Of a DNA stretch of 64,000 nucleotides, positions 1 to 10,721 are shown one piece after another. Under the pieces are notes generated by a model. The model was not told the origin of the DNA. It did not search any database and saw nothing but the letters and a program-made list of their open reading frames with translations. Position numbers and translations under genes: made by a program. How positions within the stretch are numbered: the stretch's first letter is position 1; the number at the start of each line of letters is the position of its first letter. The stretch lies in NCBI RefSeq assembly GCF_013260645.1, contig NZ_CP053921.1:2217281-2281280 (forward strand), written 5' to 3'. The stretch comes from Erythrobacter mangrovi (GTDB taxonomy: Bacteria > Pseudomonadota > Alphaproteobacteria > Sphingomonadales > Sphingomonadaceae).

Positions 1-9
1 GGCTAGCTC

Positions 10-756
10 GTGACCTTCAACGCCAGCAGCCTGCTTTCAGGCTTGCCCGACACTCTGCGGCGAGAATTGCTTGATGAGTACAGGCAGATCGTTTCTAACT
101 TCTACGAGGGCCGTTGGGGACCTTCGGAACTTTCTGCGGGCCGATTTTGCGAAGTCGCGTACACTATTATCCGAGGTCGGGCTGACGGCAGCTATCCTGC
201 ACACGGGGCGAAGCCGCACCCCTTCGATGGCAAGTGCCGTGCTCTTGAGAGTGAGACTTCGTTAGAGCGTGGATTGCGATTGTTGGCAGCTCGTATTTTA
301 CCTGCTCTCTATGAGATCCGTAACAATCGGAATGTTGGTCACATTGGTGGCGAGGTCAGTTCAAACGAGATGGACGCAACTTACGCTCTTGCGGCCTCTA
401 GCTGGGTACTTGCCGAGCTTATCAGGGTTTTTCATGTCACCACGGCTGAAGAAGCCGAGCACGCCGTTAGACAGATCTCGGAACTGCGGACCCCTGTAAT
501 CTGGTCGAGTGGTGAAGTCCGAAGAGTTTTGAAGGACGGTATCAAGCTAGAAGATGAATTGCTTCTGCTTATCGCTTCTGCAGGAAACTGCTCCACAGAA
601 GAGCTGATCAAGTGGACAGAGACCAGCAACCCCACATATCTGCGCAAGCGGCTAAGAGAACTTCACAAGAATCGAATGATTGAAGCCTCCAACATGAACG
701 CAATCCATACGACGCCCAAGGCGGCTGCAAGGGTTAGGAATCTTTTGGAGAGTTAA
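10..756 (+). CDS. HEPN-like protein with C-terminal winged-helix region
   Basis: Unknown protein of 248 residues. GTG at 10 is the first usable start, because an in-frame TAG lies at 4-6. The first ~145 residues look mainly helical and contain RNNRNVGH (R104, N105, H111). This fits the R-polar-x(4-6)-H active-site pattern of HEPN ribonucleases. Residues ~180-245 (a leucine-rich helix, then a short basic helix and a TTPKA turn) look like a winged helix, suggesting nucleic-acid binding or regulation. The gene is visibly less GC-rich than those that follow and has no operon partner inside the window, so it may be the edge of an accessory island lying to the left. The HEPN call is inference from one motif plus helical character. 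The alternative is a helical protein with a chance match. Confidence 0.6.
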   Translation: MTFNASSLLSGLPDTLRRELLDEYRQIVSNFYEGRWGPSELSAGRFCEVAYTIIRGRADGSYPAHGAKPHPFDGKCRALESETSLERGLRLLAARILPALYEIRNNRNVGHIGGEVSSNEMDATYALAASSWVLAELIRVFHVTTAEEAEHAVRQISELRTPVIWSSGEVRRVLKDGIKLEDELLLLIASAGNCSTEELIKWTETSNPTYLRKRLRELHKNRMIEASNMNAIHTTPKAAARVRNLLES

Positions 757-881
757 TAGAGTCAATACTGCTTATACTAGCCCAGTTGTTTCGCTACTCA
801 CGGATTGGTACTAAAATCTCTCACTCATCCACAAGAGCATCGGCGCAATGTACCGCCCGCCAAAGCTACGCGGCTCCCTCG

Positions 882-1142
882 CTACCCCTTCCGCCCCGGC
901 GGCCCGTCATCGAGCAGCTCGCTCAGCCCCAGCCGTGACCTGAATGCCAGGCTCGCCAGCGAGAACATCACCGCCGCGCCGAGCAGCAGGGGCCAGTGGC
1001 CGGCGATATCGCCGCTGCCCAACGCGCTCGCCAGCATGGCGAGGCCGATCAGCGCGAAGAGCGTGCCGCCGATGCGGCTCCACGCCCTGCCGAGCTTGCG
1101 GTCGATCCGGTCGATCGCCCTCTCATTGTCCTGATCGTTCAC
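882..1142 (-). CDS. small two-helix membrane protein
   Basis: Hypothetical protein of 86 residues. The start is GTG at 1142, with AGGGGAG about 11 bases upstream on the minus strand. The charged N-terminus (NDQDNERAIDRIDRK) is followed by two hydrophobic segments, ~residues 25-45 and 50-68, and a short charged tail, so it is probably an inner-membrane protein with both ends on the same side. No family was recognised. It stands alone, with no close codirectional neighbour. Coding is supported by the coherent membrane topology and the ribosome binding site. Confidence 0.55.
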   Translation of the reverse strand: MNDQDNERAIDRIDRKLGRAWSRIGGTLFALIGLAMLASALGSGDIAGHWPLLLGAAVMFSLASLAFRSRLGLSELLDDGPPGRKG

Positions 1143-1202
1143 GGGATCGGATACTCCCCTGCCAGCGTGACAGCTTAGCGCCCTAGCGTGATAGAAGCTG
1201 GA

Positions 1203-1221
1203 TCCCGGATCAAGTCCGGGA
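1203..1221. repeat. short intergenic palindromic repeat
   Basis: Seven-base arms TCCCGGA/TCCGGGA around a TCAAG loop, inside the longer string GATCCCGGATCAAGTCCGGG followed by ATGACG. This string is familiar as a dispersed intergenic repeat in sphingomonads and other proteobacteria (from memory, not searched). Only one copy is present in this window. It lies between the small membrane protein and the methyltransferase gene and could also act as a weak hairpin. Confidence 0.6.
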
Positions 1222-1319
1222 TGACGCAGGAAAGGCTACTCCGCCGCTTCGGTCAACTTGGTATCCGCCCGGTAAAGCTGCACGGCCCCGGTGTGGTGCC
1301 GGGACCGTGCGGGTTGGCG

Positions 1320-2207
1320 CTATTGCTTGACGAATTTGAGCAGCATGCGGTTGGATTCGCCGATTGCCGTGTACTTGGCGCGATCCTTGTCGCCATTGGT
1401 GAAGGTGGGCGGCAGCGCCCAGACGCCGCCTTCATGGTCGCGGTGGTCCCTGGGATTGGCCAGGATATCACTGCGCGAGACCAGCTTGAACCCGGCCTTT
1501 TGCATGAGATCGATCATCACGCTTTCCTTCACATAGCCAAGGTTTCCCGATTCCTCCGGCGTGCGCGGGCTCGCCTCGTCCTCGCTGTGGTCGATCACCC
1601 CCAGCACGCCGCCCGGCTTCAGCACGCGGTGGAATTCCGACAGGATCAGGTCGGTCCGTTCCGGCCCCGCACCGATCAGATTGTGGATGCTGCGAATGTC
1701 GAGCACCATGTCGACGCTCTCACTCGGCAAATAGGCCGGGTGGTCGGGCGCCACGCCATAGAGGAAGGCGCCCGTCCGCGGCCCGGTGAGCTGCGCATTG
1801 GTGGTGGTAAAATCGCGCTGCCAACCCAGGACGAAGTCGAGAAAGCGCTGGCGATTCTCTTCGGGCACGGTGTCGAGGAACAGTTCCGGATCGGCCTGGG
1901 CGGCGAGGAAGGTACCCTCATCGCGCAGCAGCGGGCCGAGTATCCGCGTGTACCAGCCGGCACCGGGCTGGTTCTCGACCACGGTCATCCCGGGCGCGAC
2001 GCCGAGGAAGGCGAGCACTTCGGCCGGGTGCCGGGCATCGTCACGCGCGCGATCCGCATCGGTGCGGGCCGGATTGGCGACCGCGCGGGCGATGGCCGTG
2101 GTTTGCGACGCGGCTTGGGTGGTGCCTTCGGGGCTTTGCTCTGCGTGGAGCGGCCCGCTTGCGAGCAGTGCGAGGCTGGCAGCGACGATGCTGGTCTTTA
2201 GGTGCAT
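1320..2207 (-). CDS. exported class I SAM-dependent methyltransferase-like protein
   Basis: Protein of 295 residues. ATG at 2207 was chosen because AGAGGAA lies 7-13 bases upstream and a signal peptide follows directly (MHLKTSIVAASLALLASG, cleavage near LHA-EQ). The mature part has a Rossmann methyltransferase pattern: the loop VVENQPGAGWYT in place of the usual E/DxGxGxG, an acidic turn VDMVLDIRSIHN, and the post-core strand FHRVLKPGGVLGVIDH. The family is known as predicted exported methyltransferases, whose substrate is not established. The degenerate glycine loop makes activity uncertain. The frame stays open for 27 codons after the TAG (see findings). It is divergently placed from nothing obvious and appears monocistronic. 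Confidence 0.8.
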   Translation of the reverse strand: MHLKTSIVAASLALLASGPLHAEQSPEGTTQAASQTTAIARAVANPARTDADRARDDARHPAEVLAFLGVAPGMTVVENQPGAGWYTRILGPLLRDEGTFLAAQADPELFLDTVPEENRQRFLDFVLGWQRDFTTTNAQLTGPRTGAFLYGVAPDHPAYLPSESVDMVLDIRSIHNLIGAGPERTDLILSEFHRVLKPGGVLGVIDHSEDEASPRTPEESGNLGYVKESVMIDLMQKAGFKLVSRSDILANPRDHRDHEGGVWALPPTFTNGDKDRAKYTAIGESNRMLLKFVKQ

Positions 2208-2397
2208 TCCATATTCCTCTTTTTTTAGTATTGGCGACGGCCGGGCCCTGCGGTCGTCGCCCATATGGAACGAGCATTTTTCGCCAAACGAACGTCTGCG
2301 CACGACCAGCGGCCACAAGCAGGCGCAACCTACCCGTTGAATTCCTTGCCTATTGTTGGGTTCGCGCCGCGCTGCGAGCCGGTGTGCGAAGCGAGGA

Positions 2398-5337
<2,940 letters not shown>

Positions 5338-5347
5338 GAGGCGCGTT

Positions 5348-5362
5348 GTTCCGGTAATGTTC
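5348..5362. promoter_or_regulatory. LexA (SOS) operator of uvrA
   Basis: GTTCCGGTAATGTTC is an exact match to the alphaproteobacterial LexA consensus GTTC-N7-GTTC. It ends 11 bases before the uvrA start codon. On the minus strand it falls in the spacer downstream of a possible -35 (TTGACG near 5368-5373), so LexA binding would block RNA polymerase. The match is seen directly; regulation is inferred from the family. Confidence 0.85.
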
Positions 5363-5586
5363 GCATTCGTCAAGGGGCCTGGACGCGGCATCCCCGTCGC
5401 CGCTGCGATGTGGGGTGCACCGTACGGATTGCAACGCGCCAATTGCCCCCGTGAAGTCTGCGGATGCAGCGCGGAGAGCCCGCGCTGCATCCGCCTTCGT
5501 GACTGCACCGTTTACCGCAATGGGCTGGAGTTTGTTAGCGATGCCGGCACCAAGCTGCGCAAATGCATGGGAAGGGTCGCGGTATC

Positions 5587-5898
5587 ATGAGGAAACATCT
5601 ATTCGTCGGCGCGGTCGCGCTGACCGTCACCTGCCTGCCGGGCACTGCCCTGGCGGATGACCCCAGGGATCCGAAAATGCGCTCGGCCGAGGCGCGAGCC
5701 CGCGATGCTGTGGAGATCCGCAGGCTCAACCAGGAGCAATTGCGCCATGTCCAGCGCCGCGATGCGCGATTGGCGAAAGGCTGGCAGGAGTATCGTGATT
5801 ACCCTGCGGCACAGGCCGACTACGAACGCAAGATGGCCGAATGGCGTCGTGCAGTGGAATTATGTGAAAGCGGCAGCCACGAATACTGCGCGCGCTGA
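5587..5898 (+). CDS. small exported charged helical protein, unknown function
   Basis: 103 residues. ATG at 5587 (MRKHLFVGAVALTVTCLPGTALA) gives a clean signal peptide cleaved near ALA-DD, with GGAAGGG about 11 bases upstream. The mature part is highly charged and helical (SAEARARDAVEIRRLNQEQLRH...), probably one long helix or a short coiled coil, with two cysteines near the end (CESGSHEYC) that could form a disulfide in the periplasm. No family was recognised. The gene is followed by an AT-rich stretch and then a strong hairpin. Confidence 0.65.
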   Translation: MRKHLFVGAVALTVTCLPGTALADDPRDPKMRSAEARARDAVEIRRLNQEQLRHVQRRDARLAKGWQEYRDYPAAQADYERKMAEWRRAVELCESGSHEYCAR

Positions 5899-5942
5899 CG
5901 GTTAATTTACAATTTACTTTATTTGAATCGAGGCGCACACTG

Positions 5943-5979
5943 CCCCGATGATCTGCCTGTGCCAGGCAGATCATCGGGG
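5943..5979. other. perfect 17-bp inverted repeat (strong hairpin)
   Basis: CCCCGATGATCTGCCTG is followed by a 3-base loop TGC and its exact reverse complement. It lies 45 bases after the small exported protein gene and 157 bases before the next one. There is no T-run on either side, so it is not a standard intrinsic terminator. It could be a transcript-end stabiliser, an RNA regulatory hairpin or a protein site. Confidence 0.7.
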
Positions 5980-6135
5980 GAAGGCACAGCACGGTCCGAA
6001 CCGCATCAGCGGCGACCGGATGCATTCGCTACCCAGACCCTCCGGACTTCGGGTTTCGCAATCGATAGGCGCGCGATGCCGGGTGGTCCCTTGCCCCAGC
6101 GTGCGCCCGTGCAGGCAGGGGACGGGAGACCCACG

Positions 6136-6762
6136 ATGGAACAGAAAACAGCCGAACTGGTGCAAGGAACCGATCTCAAGGATCGCAAGCTCAAGCTTAC
6201 CGTCACGCCGACACTGGTGTGGAATGGCACCAATCCTCCCGACATCACTGCGACTATCGAATTCTCGCAGGATAATGACGATACCGATCCCCCCATGCCG
6301 GGCGTGGTCGATCCGACCACCGGCAAGATCGACATCTCAGACATGCCCGTCAACGACAAGTACACGGACAATATCGACATCACGATCAAGCTGGATGCCA
6401 GCAAGATGAAGAATGCCGACGGGACGAAGCTTACCGGTAAAGCCCGCTGGGCGGAGGCCGACGAAGGGCCATATCAATGGAATGGCACCAGCGGCGACCT
6501 CGGCTTCGGCTGGTTCTGCCAGATGAACGCCAGCCCGCCGCCGCTCTACAATCCAATTCCGCCGGCGACGATCCCCAACATGACACTCACACGCAAGGAC
6601 GACACCACACTGGAGATCGACGACAACACGCCCGACAATTCGCCAGAATATGCGTTTTGCGTCGCCTTCGTGCTCGAAGGATACAACAACTACTACATTA
6701 GCATCGATCCGATCCTCACCACGAAAAACACCGGAAGCAACAGCTTCATGCTGAAGAATTGA
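6136..6762 (+). CDS. cytosolic beta-rich protein of unknown function
   Basis: 208 residues. ATG at 6136 was chosen for GGGAGA about 8 bases upstream; upstream codons in the same frame look non-coding. There is no signal peptide. The composition is rich in T, D, N and P, with alternating hydrophobic/polar runs (LKLTVTPTLVWNG; DITATIEFSQDND; NIDITIKLDA), which points to a beta-sandwich fold. There are two cysteines (FCQMN, FCVAF). No family was recognised. Its stop is one base from the stop of the convergent TIR-TPR gene, so the two transcripts must overlap unless terminated inside coding sequence. Confidence 0.7.
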   Translation: MEQKTAELVQGTDLKDRKLKLTVTPTLVWNGTNPPDITATIEFSQDNDDTDPPMPGVVDPTTGKIDISDMPVNDKYTDNIDITIKLDASKMKNADGTKLTGKARWAEADEGPYQWNGTSGDLGFGWFCQMNASPPPLYNPIPPATIPNMTLTRKDDTTLEIDDNTPDNSPEYAFCVAFVLEGYNNYYISIDPILTTKNTGSNSFMLKN

Positions 6763-6763
6763 G

Positions 6764-8821
6764 TTAGCGCTCGCTCAGATAGGCGGGGTGCCGATAGCCC
6801 CGCCTGTCCAGCCTTGCGGCATACTCGGCCGCTTTCTGCTTGTTGCCGAGACGCCGCCAAAGAAAGAACTTTTCTGGATCGGCAACGATCGAATCCGGGA
6901 CTTGTGCAAGAGCCAATTCCCACAATGCACGAGCTTCCTTAACCTGCCCCAATTCGCGCTTCAGATCTCCAGCAAGGCGATAGAGTCGTGTGCGCTGCAG
7001 CGGCTCAAGCGCCGACCCACGTGCATCGATCCACATCAAGGTGCTTGGAAGTGAGCGGCTGGAACTGCGTAGGTTGCCACCAGCCATTGCCAAGAACATG
7101 TGGGCCTGCATCGAACGGGCTCGAAAATTATTTGTCCAAACGGTATTGGATGCGTCCGTTGCGATCATCGCCGCAAGCAACCTGTCGGCCTGATCAAGCA
7201 TTTGGCGTGCTTCAGCCGGTCGGCCGGTAAGGATCAAATTCTGCGCCTGGTTGAATCTTCCCCCAACCTCGGTCTGTTGCCATTCGGTGTTGTCCGGCTC
7301 AAGTAGTCGCAATTCGCCATTTAGCTCCAGCGATTGCCCGGTGGACTCAATGGCTCCTGCTAGATTGCCCGCAAATAGCTGGTTCTCTCCTAAAAACTGC
7401 AGCGCGACTGACAGCCGATTCTTTGCCAGGGCATTTGAAGGATCGCGTAGCAACAAGTCCCGATAGATGGCGATCTCGCGTCGAAAGAGTTTCAGGGCCT
7501 CTTCGTACTTGCCCAGTTCGCCCTTCACCTTGCCCAACCAATTGACGGTGGCGCCGATCTCGACTTGCCGATCGGCACTGAACGGCTCACTCGCCGCAAC
7601 CGCATCGATTTGTACCAAAGCCGACGTAAAGGCTCGCTCCGCTTCCGCATCACGGCCGAGTTCATCGTACATGACGCCGAGATTGGTTTCAGCGTAGCTA
7701 CTTTCCATACGCCATTCGGGCTTGTCTGGATTGAGTTCGTTGAGCCGATCGGCCAGCCGCTTGTACTCGCGAAATTGCGTTTCAGCGTTCTCCGTCTCGC
7801 CACGCCCGTAGGCGATCGCTCCGACCCAGAACACGCTCTGCGCATGGTCGAAGATGCGCTGTTCGTTATCCGGATCGCGAGCGAGTTGTTCCTTGGTCGT
7901 CGCGGCAGCTTGCGTGAACGCTTTCAGCGCCTCCTCGCTGTCCCCGCGCAGATTTGAAATCTCGCCCACCAGCAACAACGCCCGCGCACGGCGCCCGAGC
8001 GCATCGGCGTCGAGGCTGGCAAGCTTCTGTCGCGCATAATAGTCGAGTGCGCGCGTGCCCACCACGTCGAGCGCATCGAGCCTCCCGACCGGTTCGAGTT
8101 TTTCGCGCAGGTCGGTAAGCATGAATTCAATCAGTCCGTCCGCCTCGGCCCTCTGGCGCTCGGCTTCGTTGCGGGCCTGCACCGCGACCAGCGTCAAACC
8201 GCTCATCACCAGTGCCAGCGCCAGCGAGGCACCCGCGATGATGCGGGTGCGCACAAGGCGGCGGCGCTCTTCGCGGTTGACGAGCTCGTCGAGCCCCACA
8301 CCCAGCATCGCAGCGGCAAGCTTGAGCTTGGCCCTGCGCTTGCCATCGCCAGTGTCGCGCGCATCGGCGGCCAGCGGCATGTCGGCGAAGCGGTCGGTGA
8401 CTGACAGGTTGCCGTCGACCTCGTGGGTCAGCGCCTTGGGAAAGCATTCGGCCTCGTCGCTGCCGGGCTCGCCATCGACGATCAGCGCCAGCACCTTGCG
8501 GGGATCGCGATGTGTCTTGAACCAGGCGATTTCGCGATTGACCCATTCCGACTTGGCCGAATTGGGCGAGCAGATGACGATCAGGAATTCCGAATTGGCC
8601 AGCGCAGTTTCGACCGCCGTCCCGATGCTCGCGCCGGCGGCCTCCTCCTCACGATCCTTGAACAACGGATGAAGCCGCGCGGGCACCGGCCCCGCAGAGA
8701 CCTCCTTGCCCACAAGTGCCGTCGGAGTACGATAGGTTTCGATCGCATGGTGGAGCCAGTTGCCCCACTTCGCGTCGGCCCAGCTATAACTGATAAATGC
8801 CTTGTAGCGAAATTGACTCAC
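6764..8821 (-). CDS. TIR domain - transmembrane - TPR protein
   Basis: 685 residues. GTG at 8821 was chosen: GGAGG (8831-8835) sits 9 bases upstream and the TIR domain starts at once (SQFRYKAFISYSWAD). Residues ~4-140 are a TIR domain, including SEWVNREIAW, where E97 matches the conserved glutamate of NAD-cleaving TIRs. A basic stretch and one membrane helix follow (~194-214, IIAGASLALALVMSGLTLVAV). Residues ~230-685 are helical repeats with TPR spacing (e.g. LGKYEEALKLFRREIAIYRD, LGVMYDELGRDAEAERAF). Expected topology: TIR in the cytosol and TPR outside or also membrane-apposed. TIR domains in bacteria often act as NADases or signal producers in defence. No classical defence partner is adjacent, so the role is open. 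Confidence 0.85.
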   Translation of the reverse strand: MSQFRYKAFISYSWADAKWGNWLHHAIETYRTPTALVGKEVSAGPVPARLHPLFKDREEEAAGASIGTAVETALANSEFLIVICSPNSAKSEWVNREIAWFKTHRDPRKVLALIVDGEPGSDEAECFPKALTHEVDGNLSVTDRFADMPLAADARDTGDGKRRAKLKLAAAMLGVGLDELVNREERRRLVRTRIIAGASLALALVMSGLTLVAVQARNEAERQRAEADGLIEFMLTDLREKLEPVGRLDALDVVGTRALDYYARQKLASLDADALGRRARALLLVGEISNLRGDSEEALKAFTQAAATTKEQLARDPDNEQRIFDHAQSVFWVGAIAYGRGETENAETQFREYKRLADRLNELNPDKPEWRMESSYAETNLGVMYDELGRDAEAERAFTSALVQIDAVAASEPFSADRQVEIGATVNWLGKVKGELGKYEEALKLFRREIAIYRDLLLRDPSNALAKNRLSVALQFLGENQLFAGNLAGAIESTGQSLELNGELRLLEPDNTEWQQTEVGGRFNQAQNLILTGRPAEARQMLDQADRLLAAMIATDASNTVWTNNFRARSMQAHMFLAMAGGNLRSSSRSLPSTLMWIDARGSALEPLQRTRLYRLAGDLKRELGQVKEARALWELALAQVPDSIVADPEKFFLWRRLGNKQKAAEYAARLDRRGYRHPAYLSER

Positions 8822-9049
8822 TGCCGGCCCCCTCCGGAGTTTGTGCAAGCGAACCCTAGCATGGGCAGAGCGAGAGATGAAACGATCCGCAATTGAGAGT
8901 GGGTCACGCGGGTCGGTCGGGGAAAATTGTCTAAATCCCGTTCGGCCATTTGCAGGCTTGGTACGAAGCGCTAGGTGCAGGCTGGATTAAGGAGCGTCGG
9001 CGCACTGCAGTGCCCGAATCGCCATTGCAGACAAAGAAGGACGATTTTC

Positions 9050-10582
9050 ATGAGGGTGTCCCACGTAGCGGTCGCAGGCCTGGCCGCCACTTTCCTTGCC
9101 TCTTGCGGTGGGGGCAGCTCGAATGGGGGTGGCGGTGGCAACAACCTGCCGGTGCTGACTGTCACACTCTCGGAAGCCGAGCAAACCGTGACGGTACCCG
9201 ACGGCGGTTCGACCACCTTCGGCTTCGGCGCCAGCTATACCGGCACCTCAAGCGAACCGATTATCGCCGATGTGGTCATCAACGCAGAGCGCTACCGCCT
9301 CGTCGGCACGCCGACGGGATCGGGGACCAGCTTCACCGTAAACCTCGAGACTATCCCCTTCTCGCCCGGCGGGCTGACTACCAGCAGTATCTTCTTCCGC
9401 CTGTGCGCCGATGAGGACTGCGAACGGATCTACCCTGGCTCGTCCGCAGCCTACACACTCAATCTCGATATCCAGGTCGCGGATTGGGAGACCGCGCAGC
9501 GGCTGGCCGATCACCGCGGCTACGTCAACGTGAACTACAAGCGAGAAGATATCGTACGCCGGTGGCAGTATACCGCTGCCGACGGTTCCAGCTTTGGCGC
9601 TGCAGCAGCGGGGCGGGGTCGCACCTTCCTCACCGAACTTGCGGCGGACGGCAAGTATTACGCGGTATCGCTCAATACCTCGTCGGGCACGCGCAATTGG
9701 CGGATCGACATGGGCACCGACGTGTTGAGCGACCCGGCTTATCGCGACGGCAAGGTTTATTACACCAGCACCGCTGCCAGCGGGACCAAGACCCCGATGG
9801 TGGTCGATGCCGTGGATGGCACCGCAACGACCCTGCCTGCGTACAATGCGCCGGCAGGAGAGATGAACCAGCCGGTTCCCTACATGGATGCGCTGTTCCT
9901 GATCGCCGGCGCCAACGGCATGGTCGCGCACGCCTACGACCTCGTAAACGGTACGCTCGCCTGGCAACGAGACTTCGGTGGTGCGATCATGCAGAGTGCC
10001 GCCGTCGCGGTCGACAGCTCGTCGGTCTATGCCTTTGCCGGGCCGACGATCGAGATCCTTTCGCGAACGACCGGCAACCCAACCGGCTCGCTCGCTAACC
10101 CCGAGTTTGCGGGCGGCGCGCAGTATGCCGCAGCACCGGTCCTCGGACCTGACTCGCGGCTCTTCGCCTTTGCCCTCAGCAAGTCCTATACCGACGCCTC
10201 CCCCATTTCCGCCTGGTCACTGACCAGCGGGAACAAGTTGTGGACCAGCGCCGCGAGCTACTCGGCCTATCCGGTTTATGGGCAGACCCTGCTGTTCGCG
10301 ATCAACCCCGCCGAGCGTCGGGTCGACGCATTGCAACCCGATACCGGCGCGGTAGCCTACTCGATCGCCATCCCTGGCACCGGCGCACTGACTGGCAGCG
10401 TAGTCAGCACCCGGTCGCATCTGTTCGTTTCGACCGCGAGCGACAGCTACGCTTTTGACCTCAACTCAGCCACGCGCGCCCAGGACTGGACAGCGGCAGT
10501 CGGCGGAAGGCTGGCGATCACGCCCGACAACCAGCTCATCATTTCCTCAGGCACGCGAGTGACGTCCTACCGCCTGTGGTAA
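9050..10582 (+). CDS. PQQ-like beta-propeller lipoprotein
   Basis: 510 residues. ATG at 9050 was chosen for AAGAAGGA 9-16 bases upstream and a lipoprotein signal peptide with lipobox LASC (C19). A low-complexity Gly/Ser/Asn linker follows, then a beta domain (~residues 35-150) resembling an Ig-like fold with a C-x4-C pair (LCADEDCE). From about residue 165 there are repeated blade-like units with WD/NW and DxxxGxxxW turns (YDLVNGTLAWQRDFG, WSLTSGNKLWTSAAS, LQPDTGAVAYS), as in PQQ-like outer-membrane propellers. It is probably a periplasm-facing or surface-anchored lipoprotein. Substrate unknown. Not a BamB ortholog in context. Confidence 0.75.
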   Translation: MRVSHVAVAGLAATFLASCGGGSSNGGGGGNNLPVLTVTLSEAEQTVTVPDGGSTTFGFGASYTGTSSEPIIADVVINAERYRLVGTPTGSGTSFTVNLETIPFSPGGLTTSSIFFRLCADEDCERIYPGSSAAYTLNLDIQVADWETAQRLADHRGYVNVNYKREDIVRRWQYTAADGSSFGAAAAGRGRTFLTELAADGKYYAVSLNTSSGTRNWRIDMGTDVLSDPAYRDGKVYYTSTAASGTKTPMVVDAVDGTATTLPAYNAPAGEMNQPVPYMDALFLIAGANGMVAHAYDLVNGTLAWQRDFGGAIMQSAAVAVDSSSVYAFAGPTIEILSRTTGNPTGSLANPEFAGGAQYAAAPVLGPDSRLFAFALSKSYTDASPISAWSLTSGNKLWTSAASYSAYPVYGQTLLFAINPAERRVDALQPDTGAVAYSIAIPGTGALTGSVVSTRSHLFVSTASDSYAFDLNSATRAQDWTAAVGGRLAITPDNQLIISSGTRVTSYRLW

Positions 10583-10591
10583 GTCAAAGTG

Positions 10592-10638
10592 CCGCCGGTC
10601 GGCGATCTGGGCAGAAATAGCCCTTCGCCGACCGGTGG
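10592..10638 (+). terminator. hairpin after the lipoprotein gene
   Basis: CCGCCGGTCGGCGA (10592-10605) pairs with TCGCCGACCGGTGG (10625-10638) with one G-T wobble. The loop is 19 bases. It starts 9 bases after the stop of the lipoprotein gene. There is no clear T-run, so it is called a terminator mainly from position and strength. Confidence 0.45.
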
Positions 10639-10721
10639 GCGTAGTTTGCCGAAAAACCTGCCCTTGACCGCATAACTATGTATGACGCCCCGGTGCCAAA
10701 GAAGACACAGGGGTAGACTTG

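Noticed and set aside
5899..5922. CtrA-like box TTAA-N7-TTTA
   Set aside because: The second half is TTTA instead of TTAA, and it is a single weak match in AT-rich sequence.
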